A stretch of 64,000 nt of DNA, from assembly GCA_016801885.1 (NCBI GenBank), contig CM028905.1:18114256-18178255 (forward strand), given 5' to 3'. Position numbers and translations under genes: made by a program. The notes below the pieces were generated by a model. That model searched no databases. It had not been told where the DNA came from and saw only the letters and a list, made by a program, of their open reading frames with translations. Positions 20,946 through 32,110 of the stretch are shown one piece after another; the first letter of the stretch is position 1; each line of letters starts with the position of its first letter. This DNA comes from Toxotes chatareus. Lineage: Eukaryota > Chordata > Actinopteri > Toxotidae.

Positions 20946-22878
20946 GTCAGTATTGCTTTCAGCGGGAATGGAGATTGGTAAATGGGACCAAACATAAGCT
21001 GTAATGGATTGAATCTGAAAACAAGCTAGAGGTCATGATGAGGAAGATGGGGTATTCATTCATTCAGTGGCTGTCTTGTGAATTACTGTCCCTGTGCCCC
21101 ATCCTGCCTCTGGCTGACTGATGCAGCGAAGGCAAAAAAAGGCTGATGACCCATCTGCCTGTGAATGAGGATGCACAAAAGGTTTATGGACCAATGTATT
21201 AGTTTCGAGCTGTGCAGATATAAAGGTTTCAGATGCTGCCCCTGTGCCCTTTTTGCTGAAGTGCCCTTCTGAACCAAAGGGATATATTATCATTATGATT
21301 ACTTTTTACCTAATTATGACTTATTACTTGCCATGGGAAAGACTGCAAAGCTGCCGCTCAATGAACAATTATGTCTTTGCCTTCAGTTTTGGCTTTTATC
21401 TCTTTTAGAGACTGAGTTGCGGAGGAGCTCCAAACATAGATTTTTCTTTCTTTCACTGTGCGTGATTGGACACAATGTCCTATAATTTGTTTTGTAATAC
21501 CATCATGTAGACGATTAAATCAGCAGCTCTGGGTTGGTTTGCACATTTGCCTGAGACTGAGGTTACACTGTATGACCATTTAGCACTTGATTGGTTTTTA
21601 GTAATCAGTTAATTAGAGCTCACACATGGAGGCTGTATTTGTGTTTGGTTTTGTGGTCAGTGTGTTGTCACTTCAAATATAACTGCTGAGTCATTGTTAT
21701 ATATTAGTAAAGTGATTCAACTCTTTTAGGAGTAAGAGATAGTAGGATACAGACAGAAACACAAAAAGAAAAAAAAAAAAAAGGAAGAAAGAAAAGGACA
21801 GTTGTCATAGGTTTGCAGACTAATGTCTGTGGACAGTTTGAAATAAAGCTTTTCATGGCAGGAAAAAAAAATACATATAACACAACATAGAGCAAATATA
21901 TATATATATGGCAAAAATTCATCTTATATTGAGCCATACTGCAAATTCCACATTTTGTCATTAATTTGACAAAATATAGCTAAATACATTGTATTTGTGC
22001 CACATCCTTACCTACTATGAATCTGTAGAAGAAGGTGTGGAGGGGCCAGGGAAGCCCTTGTGTCTTTTTTACTGAACCACTGCCAGTCAAAATGTCTGTG
22101 TGTGTGTCAGTGATTAGTTTGCAGTGCCATTTTTACAGAAACCAGAGAATATATGCTTGGGAAAAGTGGAGCCGGGACAGAACAAGAAAGAGGAGACCAC
22201 AACAACCATAAGCTGAGGCCCCTTCCCACACTAATAGGCCCTTCATTGTCTGATTTGATTTGATTAGTTGTTAGAGAAAGAGTTTAGTGTCTGATTATTT
22301 AAATACTGCTTTAAAGACTTTTCCATCCTGCTTTTGCCTGGGACTCGTGATTGCTCATTATCTTGTAATGATAATCTTGTTGCTTGAAATGAAAGTGTCT
22401 TTTACATACATCAAAAACAATCTTAAAAGCAGCATATAATGACCAAACTGTTTTCATATGTGCACAAACTGAATGAAACAAAGAGCAAATGAAACCGTAA
22501 AGACGTGGGATAGTTCAGATCATGGCTCATTAAACGTTTTAGGTTTTCTCAGATTTTTCTCAGATGACAATATTTTTGTGACACCTACACCCCGGCAGGT
22601 GAAAAGGCAAAATCAGGTGTAAGCACCTAACATGCCTTTGGAGTATTGTCCTGTCCATGCAAAAAAAATAAATAAATAAAAATAAAATGTGCCTGTACAG
22701 GCACAAAAATAAATAATACACACATATGTATCAGTGATATTCTCACTAACACACACACACACACTGATGCAGGCAGAGAGTGGAAGAATGTGCGTTGCTC
22801 AGCGGTTGCTGCTGCCTTTGGCCTGCAGACGTGGAGAAGGTTGAAATTCAATCAGTTACACTCTGGCAGGAACCTCAA
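20946..22878. other. Noncoding DNA with short simple repeats
   Basis: No coding exon recognised. It contains an A-rich run at about 21767-21782, (TA)n at 21898-21908, an AAAT-rich stretch at 22664-22686 and a short AC run at 22749-22764. Confidence 0.55.
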
Positions 22879-22898
22879 GTGTGTGTGTGTGTGTGTGT
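22879..22898. repeat. (GT)10 microsatellite
   Basis: A pure 20-bp GT tract, continued imperfectly by ATGTGTATG. The following 200 bp are TG/GTG-rich. Confidence 0.95.
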
Positions 22899-23639
22899 AT
22901 GTGTATGATTGTGAGGCTTGTGTCGTGCATTTTGAAATGTGTGTATCTACTTGATGCATAGCCCTGCACGAGTGTGTGCACAATTTCTGAGTGGCAGCTG
23001 AGTATTGCTGCAAGTATAAATGCACGTGTACGCACATCTGGGTGAGAAAGAGCGTGTGTGCAGCCATGCACGAGGACAAGAGAGACTGGGAGCGTGTTTG
23101 TGCATGTGTGCGGGATGCATGTGCAGTCGAATGACAGTGTGTGTGATCTGATGCTGTTTTTTTTTTTTTTTAAATGTCTTAAAGGGGCAGTTAGAAATAC
23201 ATTTTTTCTCTGACTGACATTATGATTAGATCTCATCCAGGTGTAAATGCAATCTGTGCAGTTCGGCCAAATAGTCTAGAAAAATTTTGACCACTGTGTT
23301 GAAACATCACCTTTCCCTGCTCAGCTCAAACTGCCTGTCAAATATCTAGAGATGAGCATTTCCTCAGCAAAGGAAACAGCAGCACTGCTTCCTTTGACCA
23401 GCAATTTGTCGCGCATGTTGACAAGTCAGTCGGCTCCATCCTCCTAATTTGCATATTGAAAGACAACCACAATGGCTGCACCCAAAACCACTGATAAAAG
23501 AAACACATTCACACCGACTCCAAGCCACAGAATGTATTCAAACAGACAACATTTCGATCCAAGTCGGTACATAGATCACTGATGCTGCTAAGGCAGTCCC
23601 TGAAATCACTGCCTATTTATCATCTATTTATCACCCTAC
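22899..23639. other. Noncoding DNA, no recognised element
   Basis: TG-rich first 250 bp, a T-run at about 23157-23171, then mixed sequence. The 126-codon minus frame at 22856-23236 is driven by the TG-rich segment. Confidence 0.5.
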
Positions 23640-24062
23640 TATTACTGTGTGCCATTTTGAGTGTCCACATTCATAAGTGAAATTTGTGCACTTGGTGCAA
23701 ATTTCCACAGTGCCACCAAAATAAGCAGAGTCCATGACACGTAGACCACGTTCTGGTGACAGTCGCACAGTGTAATGGGTCGCATTTTGCAGGGACAAAA
23801 GTGAGTCATGCCACACTGCACCTGTGCATAATGACACAAAATCATGATGATTACTAAGAGTCAATTTACTACTCACTACCAATTGTCTGTGGGGAGTAGT
23901 GAATGAGAGAAGGAGGGAGTGATTTCGGACACAGTGAATGCAAACAGAGGGGAAATAATGAGAGTACTTATTAATACCAGGTGTAAGTGCCAAGGTTCAT
24001 CATCACATGGCAGCACCCGGTTAACATCCAGATACAAATGACATGTTAATACCAGGTGTAAA
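23640..24062. mobile_element. Old fish interspersed repeat (copy 1 of 2), with GGTGTAA-rich end
   Basis: Blocks GTGTGCCATTTTGAGTGTCC, GCATTTTGCAGGGACAAAA, ATGATGATTACTAAGAGTC, GGGAGTAGTGAATGAGAG and GGGAGTGATTTCGGACACAG occur in this order. They match the order at 50125-50440 (TCTGCCATTTTATCTGAGTC, GCATTTTACAGACACAAAA, ATGATGATGACTAG, GGGTAATGAATGGGAGTGATTTCTGACACAG). The end carries two copies of TTAATACCAGGTGTAA (23970-23985 and 24047-24062). A dispersed fish repeat with the phrase GTGATTTCGGACACAG is familiar to me. No coding capacity. Confidence 0.6.
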
Positions 24063-25767
24063 TCTGTTTTTCTGTTTGTTTGTTTTTTCTCTTTTTAAAT
24101 ACGTAGATGTCCCTCTGGTAGGACTTACTGATCCCATAGTTACTGATACTTTTTGGTAATTGTCTGCTGATTACTTATCAAAGTAAAGTAAAATCCTCTG
24201 GAAGTTAATTGTCAAACAGTCTTGCCATGAGTTAGAACCAGTGGCTGCCTAGAATACAGGTCATTATGAATGTATGGTATGTCTTGGAAAGCAGCTGGCG
24301 ATAAAGTAAAATATGATAGTTAATCAATAGGCCAAATCCTTTTAATTAAAGTAAATCAAATGCATACGACATAATGCCATAAAGCAGATTTCTTAGATGA
24401 ACTGCAAGCAACACATCTGATGCATAAAGTGTGGTTGAGGACTTAAGAAACGTTTGTGCGTGAGTTGTTGCAGAGGCGTGTGTGTGTGTGTGCATGGTTG
24501 TGATGCCAAGCTGCTGTTTTTTGTCAGTCTGAATGGCCAAATGGCTTTCATTTTTTTTCCCTTGGCAGCTCAAGTGAATTTTACATGTGTGTGTGTGGAG
24601 CTGCATGTGGCCATCTTTGTGTCTCTACTACATGAGCTTCCATGTGTGTGGTTGTGTGCGCGTATGTTCCTAGGGAGTTCTACCTCAGGCTGTCGGAGTG
24701 AGTTTCTGTCTTCTATACAAGCAAAGGTTAGCTCTCCCAGGAACAGCCCACTGCCGAACTGGCCTTTGTGCACACATAGAGAGACGGGTATGTGTACACG
24801 TACACACACATATGCACAATACACACCAGTCTGGCTCCTCCACACAAATACACACTCACAGGTGTATCCAGACAGGCTTTGTCTGACAGGGAGAAGTTAG
24901 GAAAAACACTGTGGGTGACATTTGAAAATGCTGTCATTTGAAATGTGGGAGATGGATGTCTAAAATGACTACTGTAAAACGGTTTCTTCTGATTTTTCTA
25001 TCTTGTTTATCTTTAATTTCCATTCCTCTTAGTCAACCTCTCCTTTCCTCTTGTCCTTACCCTCCATTCCAATTTTCTTTCTTTTTCTTTTTTTTTCCTT
25101 CTCAGATTGTACTGACGCAGTGGTTTTGGCTGTCTCTCCATCACCATGACAACCAATTTAGAAAAAGGGGGTAAAGTGCTCCTAATCAATGGGAGTTAGT
25201 TTTACCTTAAAATATGGCCACTTGATTTATATACCTGTGTGTGTTTGTGTGTGTATTCATACACCCCTATTTGTGTGTGTGTGGACGGTCATGTGCTCCG
25301 TGGTAACATTAGTATGTGTATCAACTACACTGATTCTGTACCCACTCCTGTGCTCTGCTGTGTGTGCATGCTCACACTTTCCTAGCTTAGCCTTGGGAAG
25401 ACAAATAGCTCCCCTGTGCTGTGCTTCAGTGCTCTTCAGAGTTTGTTAGCTAATTGGCTAACACCATTATCTGTTGCTAATTACTATTAGCCTTTTCAGG
25501 TATATCTCCAGGCCCACACATCAGCACATATAGACATGTTTGCATGCTGGCGTGCACACAAGTTGAATTTTGCATACATACCCGTACATTAGTAGGTACA
25601 TTTACCATCCACACATCCCCAACACACACAGACACGCACATGCTGTATCCCAGCCTGCCAATAATGAGCCAGAGGATAATTGCTGGAAACAAGTCAACCA
25701 TGTCACCTCCGTTATTACACCGTAGTCATCAATATGGACTAAGGCAAAGGACAGAGTGTGTGTTTAT

Positions 25768-25771
<4 letters not shown>
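24063..25771. other. Noncoding DNA with TG/CA-rich stretches
   Basis: TG-rich segments at 24455-24495, 24583-24660 and 25239-25285 and CA-rich segments at 24795-24860 and 25607-25640 give many Cys/Val/His/Thr-rich short frames. None is coding. 25000-25105 is pyrimidine-rich with a T-run. Confidence 0.6.

Positions 25772-25832
<61 letters not shown>
25772..25832. repeat. Long (GT)30 microsatellite
   Basis: A pure TG/GT repeat of about 61 bp, the longest dinucleotide tract in the window. Alternating purine-pyrimidine of this length can adopt Z-DNA and should be highly polymorphic. Confidence 0.97.
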
Positions 25833-25834
<2 letters not shown>

Positions 25835-26719
25835 TGTGTGAAATGGAGAGGCACACAGAGAAGAAGATAGAGGCAAAGAGAAAGGGAGAGAGGGTGGTGA
25901 TGCAATTGATTGGCAACATGATTAAATGGCTCTTACAAATGTAACAATGAGACTGAGAAGTCCAAAGCTCTGCTTGCTGCCCTTCCAGGCTGCAGTGTTC
26001 ATTACCAGCATTTTGTATTTTGAAAGGTGTGCCAGGAGTGGTAAGCGTTGCCCTAGTGGAATAGCCCTTGTGTCAATGAAACCAAAAGGGTTTGTCATCT
26101 TGGGTGCACGAATGTGTTCAGCAGATTTAACTGAAACATTATTTTGCATGGATGGAGTGTCTAAAATTCACAGGGTATTCTACAATTATTGCAATTCTAC
26201 AGGCAATAAGCAACGAGATCAGCTGCACTCGAAAACAAATCTGGACAAACCACATGAAGGTGAGATTTGTACTTTATCTGAAATGGTTTCAAATACTGTG
26301 TTTTACTTTTACTAGAGAAAAGACCTCAAGGCTGAAGACTTAGTGCTTGGTGTCATTAACTTCCACACCTCTGACAAGGTCCAGCACACAGGATATAAAA
26401 TGAGAAGTGCAAACTCCTCTACTCTAACAGCTTCAAACACCTGCCCCCTAGCTGCGTAAAAATTGGCGTGATTGTTGGATTGTCTGTTTTGAAAAGTTAC
26501 AATAATTGTCAGATGCAGCCTCCACTGATTCCTAAATCTGAAACTGGATTTCACACAATGAATGAAAGAAAAAAAAAACTCTACTTAGGTTGTGCTGCCC
26601 AGTCTGTATTTTTCCCTCTCTTTCACTGTAGTTTCATTTTTTCTTTCTTTAATTGCATCATGCCCTTTTTCCTTCCATCCCCTCCTACTACAGTCATTAA
26701 AATAGGACAAGAGTAGTTA
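25833..26719. other. Noncoding DNA, no recognised element
   Basis: Purine-rich to about 25895, then mixed. A 129-codon plus frame at 25926-26315 has no recognisable motif and an antisense frame of similar length; I do not call it a gene. Confidence 0.45.
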
Positions 26720-27012
26720 ATTGGATTAGATCAATCTTGCACAGTGGGGATCTTTATTGCACAATGGACATCTCACAGTATGTTTGGGAAGGTGTGTGGG
26801 GAGCTGTGGGGGGGTGAGGGTTGGGAGTCAGGGGGAGGGGGGCTGTTTGCAGGAATTTGAGTGTGTTTGTTTTTCTCTTTAGTATTTATTTAGTTTTTTT
26901 TCTGACGATTTTTATTTCTTTTGTTTTTACCTTCACTCTCCTGACCCCAGGAAACGCTGTCTCATTTTGTCTGCACTGCAGTTGTATGTACAGCAAAGTG
27001 ACGATAAAGCTT
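26720..27012 (+). mobile_element. LINE-like 3' untranslated tail
   Basis: The plus strand reads TTTATTGCACAATGGACATC near its start. A T-rich segment follows at 26866-26935, and then CATTTTGTCTGCACTGCAG and GTACAGCAAAGTGACGATAAAG end at 27009. Fish non-LTR elements often end in TGTACAGC(A)AAATGACAATAAAG. No ORF2 sequence precedes it, so it is a solo tail. It abuts a minus-strand LINE remnant. Confidence 0.5.
26798..26842 (+). other. G-rich tract, potential G-quadruplex
   Basis: Six G-runs of three or more (26798-26801, 26808-26814, 26818-26820, 26823-26825, 26831-26835, 26837-26842) lie within 45 bp with short loops, which satisfies the usual quadruplex pattern. Confidence 0.75.
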
Positions 27013-27615
27013 GATTTCATCTTTATTGTCATTTGTGTGTTTCGGTCTACACGAGGTTGACAATGTTAGTGAATACCTCTGCTAGATCTGGAGACTCCAT
27101 TTGGTCCAGCTGATTTGTTGATGTCAGTTCAGTGCAGGGTGGGTCTGACCCGCAGTTGATGTCGTTTTATGGTCTTTCACTGGTAGTGTAGGACGGGTGC
27201 TGACCTTTCCATTCAGACAGTTGAAGTGAGCAAAGAACTGGTTCAGTGTGTCTGTGACAGTATTGTCACTGCTAGAAGTTGAGACTGTGTAACTGTCCTT
27301 GTAGCCAGTGATTGTCCTTGTCCTCTTCCACATGCAGTGGGAGTTCTTTGTATTGAAGTGCTCCTCTCTCTATTTATGCTGTGCTTGGCGTCTCTGATGT
27401 CCCTCCTCAGTCTTCTTTGTGCTTCTTTTTTAGGCCTGAGTGTCTCCTCTTTAAATGCTTGTCCCGTTCCTGGGACAAGTCCGTACCTCGCTGTTCAGCC
27501 ATGGTTCCTGAAACACTTTGACTGCAGATTAAGGATTTATAGGGGTGAGAAGCAGGGACACGTAATCTGAAGGTCCAAATGCGGCAGTGGAGCAGCTTTG
27601 CAGGCATCTGGGGTG
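27013..27615 (-). pseudogene. L2-type LINE ORF2 remnant (linker to start of reverse transcriptase)
   Basis: Reading the minus strand from about 27580, broken frames give QEPWLNSEVRT, EEGHQRRQAQHK, REEHFNTKNS, MWKRTRTITGYKDSY, TDTLNQFFAHFN, NKSAGPNGVS and, after a frameshift, LAEVFTNIVN. These follow the order of the segment between endonuclease and reverse transcriptase in fish L2/Maui-like LINEs. It includes the KAxGPDGV motif that opens the RT domain and the following LAxVFTDIFN. Several stops and frameshifts occur. After LAEVFTNIVN the sequence passes in about 30 bp into a 3'-end-like CACAAATGACAATAAAGATG, so the RT core is missing by internal deletion or truncation. A hairpin CTTGTCCC/GGGACAAG lies at 27458-27479. 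Confidence 0.82.
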
Positions 27616-29639
27616 TTAGTTTAGACCCTGACTCTCCCTTGTGGGGAAGTTTACATTTTTGTAGAATTTGGGCTAACCGACTTCAGGTTAGCATAATAAA
27701 AATCCCTTCTTGCTATGATAGGGCTGTCAGGGTGTACTGTCAAATGCTAGAATAGCGTTAGCTTGTAGCGGGCACCTATACAGGTGATGTAAACTCCCTC
27801 GTAGATGAAAAGATCTATCAGATACTACTGACTACTACTTTGATGAAAGAACATAAAACTGCACACGAAACAGTAAAATTGCACATAAAACACGAGTGGC
27901 TGGGACGCTATGTGCGACCACGTCGCCACCTTGCTATTTGCGTTGTCATCTGTATTGTTCACACTAATTTATTTGCTTTGGCAACTAACCAGCTTCTTTT
28001 TCATGTGAGAAAATGTGGTTTGAATTGAATTAAATTTGAATGTAGGAAAGAAAGAGGATAGAAGATAATAGTGTGAGAAAAGGAACAAAATGAGATAAGA
28101 TATTAAAAAGATTTCCTCAAGGGTTGTGATCCAGTTGGAGACAAAGAAGGGTTTTCCTCCTCTCTCTCTCCACAATGCTCTCTCCTCCTCAGTCCAATCC
28201 TTTTTCACTTAGAAATTAGACTATTGTGCCCATCAATACTGTGTGGTACAGAGAGAAAGAAAAAGGGTTTTTCTCCCTGTGTCTCAATGACACTCTTTCT
28301 TTGTTCAGCTCAGGACCATTCAGGGATGAGATGATTCTGGTTTTTCAGCACGTAATCAATACAAAGTTGTTTTAGTCAGAATCTCCTCTACTCTCTTTTG
28401 CAGGGTGGAAAAGATTACGAAGGAACTCCTGTTGAGAGAGTGTCTCAGGTTCGATTACCTCATGAATTTCCATGCTGCAGAAATTCTTAGAGTAGCTGTG
28501 TAGTAATCTAAGCATACAGTATGAATGGAAACTGGAAATATTAATTGAAAGTGTCTCACAATGCTTTGCACTCATTTAGAGTGCGTTATTTCTGGTGATG
28601 AAGAAAAGATCTAGCAGCTTTGTGACTGAACTGGGCCACATGTTGTACACAGCTGCACAACCTGCATCAGGAAACAAGCCTATTTTGCCTACCACTTGCC
28701 ATAAATACACCCTGAATACCTATATTCATTAGAGAGTGCTGGTACTGCCTAGTATCAGTACACAGTTGAACAGAAATATAATGTGCTTGAGAGTATTGGC
28801 TCAGTTTAAGCACTGCTCCTCAAAGTTCATTCTGCTTATTTGTCCTCAATTCCTTGGTCAACAAGCCTCTAAATTATTAGGCCATGGTCCATGTGAGCCT
28901 GTGCCAACACCAGCACAGGGATCAGACTTTATTAATGCTAAACTTGACCTCATTTGGCCGCTCTCCCTTATGTGACGTAATGCGGTTTTTCCAATTTTCT
29001 AACTGCTTTAAAAGAACAGTTCAATGTGAACTTGAAACTTGTAATTTTTTTACTTTTCAGTGGAGAAGTTGGAGCTTTATTTCAAGCAAGAAAAAATTCA
29101 ACTTAAAAAAAAATCACAAAAATAAAATTAAACAGGCATTTAGAACGAAAATGACACCTTTAGACAGTGAAGTACAATTCAGGAAGTTCAGTTTGAAACC
29201 AGTAACAGATCTATGAGCCTGACGGCTGATGAGATGGTAACACTGTGTATGATACTCTGAGGCAGGATTACACAACTTTGGAAAGTTATCACGGAGACAA
29301 TTATTTTTTCTTTTGCATCATTCTACAGAACAACAATCCAAAATTTGTGGTAGCACCCCTTGCTGCACCAGTGTAATTTAAATGAAAGAACCAGCTGTGT
29401 TTTTGTCACACAGAGTCAGTCTGAACACCACCTAAGAGATTTACGTCACATAGTATTTTAATCTTAAATTCTTGCATCTAGTTAAGATGTTAGACACTGA
29501 TACACTTGTTTAAGTCTTTAACTTGTTTTTATTCTGTATGTTTCTTATGGCTGATCACAAGAGCCCTATATGTAGCTGTGACTTTAAAGCCCTCAGTCCC
29601 ATTCTGCAGCTTTTCTGTGCATTTCATAATGCAGGCAGA
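27616..29639. other. Noncoding DNA, no recognised element
   Basis: Mixed to AT-rich sequence. It holds a pyrimidine CT stretch at 28159-28190 and an A9 run at 29105-29113. No coding exon or repeat recognised. Confidence 0.5.
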
Positions 29640-30180
29640 ATATTGACTCCATCACATTATTCATGAGCCTCTAAGCAAGGCACATAAAAACCTAGATAGA
29701 AAGCCCTATACAGTATGCAGAAATTTAAAGTGGCGATTCATTTTGTTTAGAGGGCAAATTCTCTTTTTTCCTCTCCTCTCTCCGCCTGGGCCTCTCTCTC
29801 TTTCTATCATTACCCCCATGCTTCCTATCTGCATGTGAATTGCATATCAGTGGCTCACAGAGGCAGCGTAGTAGCTTCCTACCAGAGCCACAGCATATTC
29901 AGATAGCCTGCAGAAAGTCATTTTAATGTGAGACTAGCATATATTTACAGGGAGAAAGAGCGAGGAGACACGAAGAGAGTGTGGAAGAGAAGAGAGAGGG
30001 GGATTCATGGAAAGACGTAAGGAGCAAAATATGTGCCGAGATGAAAACAAAGAGAGACGGAAAACAAGGCGGCAGCGGCTGTCCTCCCCCTCTGGGCCTG
30101 TAATCTGCAAATATGCCACCTTGTTTTGACTCGCAGGCAGGTGCAGTGCTGCTCGCGGGGCCAATCAGCTTTGAACATGA
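29640..30180. other. Candidate regulatory stretch
   Basis: Repeat-poor sequence with an octamer-like GTGAATTGCATATC (29835-29848), TTATTCATGAGCC (29658-29670), a GC-rich block around 30068-30165 with TCTGCAAATATGCC (30103-30116) and CCAATCAGC (30161-30169). A purine-rich segment at 29950-30065 divides it. The call is based on word content only. Confidence 0.2.
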
Positions 30181-31057
30181 GTGGGAGCTAAGTTAAAGAC
30201 CAGATGAATAAATGAGTAAGTAAACCAATCATAGTTACTCTAGTGATGATATAGTGATGTTATAATGAAATAAAAAAAAAAAATCTCACCAATTTGATTT
30301 TAAGATCTGTAAGCAGTAAAATAAGATCAGTTTCTAGTGACACTGAGTAAAACTGCCTTTGGTGTTTGTTTTTTTGCAGACAGTAGTTCATTGCCTTCTT
30401 CAGGTTGACATCTCTTTGTGAAACATGAAACCAAACTGATATTTCTATAACCAGGATTACTCACTGGTTCAGTGTAAAACCTGAACTGATTGCAGGGAAA
30501 TTTCTTCTTATTTCAGTCCTGCAGCACTTAATGTTGGAGGCCCACAGACAGACAGGCCTTTATATAACTTTTGATTTTTACTTCCTGTGAAGACAGAAGT
30601 GATTCCTGTAACATAGACTGTGGCCAAAATGCAATCTGACAGGTACAGTCAGGAGTTGGGATCAGGGCATGTAACACACTGGGGCCAGTTTCTCTGATTG
30701 TGTTATTAGTTTTCCAGGCTACTGAGAAAAAAAAGTCAAAGGCACATTTATAAATTTAATTTCAAATAAATGTTTATAAGTGATTCATTTTATTCTCATT
30801 CGAGCCATCAGTTCCCAGTTAATGATCTTTTCATTTTATTCTCAGTTGTGAAGTACTTTGTCAGTGCTTGTATTCAGTTCAGACTGTTTCAGTATGACTG
30901 CTGCATTGTAAATTAATCATTGATCATCCTTCTGAGGTTTAATTGAGATATCATCGCCAGTGATGGTTTAGAGATGCACGTGATGAATGAAAGGTGACGA
31001 GCAATATCAATATCCACAGCCGTGCACAGTCTGTGAAACTGCACTTCATCTTTGCTG
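30181..31057. other. Noncoding DNA, no recognised element
   Basis: AT-rich. The 15-mer TTCATTTTATTCTCA occurs twice (30784-30798 and 30830-30844), a short direct repeat with 46-bp period. Confidence 0.5.
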
Positions 31058-31079
31058 TTTTTTTTTTTTTTTTTTTTTT
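31058..31079. repeat. T22 homopolymer
   Basis: An uninterrupted T run of about 22. It could be the reverse-strand A-tail of an old retroelement, but no element body is recognisable on its left. Confidence 0.93.
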
Positions 31080-31224
31080 AGATTGAGAGGTCTGATGAGC
31101 AGTGTATCGATATGCAAACGGATATTTAATGGTGCTTCAACTTTTATTTATGTTGAACTGGGGGAGTGGATATGAAGCAGGTGTATCCAGTCCACAATGA
31201 TTCAGGTTTATAAAACAGAACCAG

Positions 31225-31263
31225 TTGTGTACACTGATCATCCACAACATTAAAAACCTTAAC
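31225..31263 (+). mobile_element. Short fish-repeat remnant (ACTGATCAxCCACAACATTAAAA)
   Basis: GTACACTGATCATCCACAAC followed by ATTAAAAACCTTAACTGA matches the terminal phrase of a widespread teleost repeat (CACTGATCAGCCACAACATTAAAACCACTGAC). Only the first 40 bp are recognisable. Confidence 0.5.
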
Positions 31264-31659
31264 TGATTTTAAATGTGGAGGATGATTGGTGTAAGTGTCT
31301 TTGGGTCTACAGTGTTTTTGTCATGGATCTACACACCTGGCCCCTGCTGGGATTGCATATACCAGACTGCATCAAAACAACGTGGAGCCTGTTATATGAG
31401 GCCTACAAGGTTTTAAAAACAGTAATGCCAGGGTCTGCTAATCTTCATTTTCCATTAATCTGATTCCAAATATCTGATAAAGTTATGATATAATGATTCG
31501 ATCACTGAGTATTTAATAATTTCCCTTTTACTGTTGAGAGGGAATGGTAATAAAAGCAGTGGAAGAGTAATGCTCATCTGTAACAAAGAAAAAAACACTG
31601 TGAAGGTTGTTATAGTCTGTTTAAAGACAAGCTCTGCTTCTTTTCTACTGTGCAGTTGA
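31264..31659. other. Noncoding DNA, no recognised element
   Basis: Follows the repeat remnant. It may be its decayed body, but no further blocks match. Confidence 0.45.
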
Positions 31660-32110
31660 AACTAGATCTACAGGGAGAGAGGAAACGGGGGAGGTATAGA
31701 GAGAAGAAGACGAAGAAGAAGAGAGAGAAAGAAAAATGGTGAGATAAATTGAAGAGTCTGATGAATGTGAGAAAAATCATGAAAGAAAAGGGAATTACAG
31801 GATGAAGATACAAAGAGTGGAGGAGAAGAAAAGAAAAGAGACAGAGTGGAGGTAAGTAAATCCACTTCATCTTTGGCTCTGACAGTGCTCCACACCCCAA
31901 CACGCTATTTTAAGGTAATCACAGGGGAGGAGGAGGTGACGGATTGAAGCAGAGGTAGAGATGAGAGCAAGAGACAGAGAGTTTGAAGGCCGTTTTTTTT
32001 ATATGTTCATGTAAGTGTAAAAGAAAGTCAAGTCAAGACAATTTGATATGTCCAGACAAAAAGGGAGAGAGGTTGAGTGAGGTAGATGAGGAGAGAGCAA
32101 AGGCCTACAC
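31660..32110 (-). repeat. Purine-rich low-complexity tract
   Basis: The plus strand is dominated by A/G (GAAGAAGACGAAGAAGAAG at about 31702-31722, GAGGAGGAGG at 31926-31935) in three bursts: 31665-31745, 31800-31850 and 31920-32100. The Phe/Ser/Leu-rich minus frames here are artefacts. Confidence 0.7.

Noticed and set aside
24454..24900. 148-codon plus frame rich in Cys/Val/His/Thr
   Set aside because: Driven by several TG- and CA-rich stretches, with an antisense frame of similar length.
25544..25870. 108-codon frame with a VCVCV tail
   Set aside because: Encodes the (GT)30 microsatellite.
25926..26315. 129-codon plus frame
   Set aside because: No recognisable domain or signal, antisense open frame overlaps, and length is within chance expectation for 64 kb.
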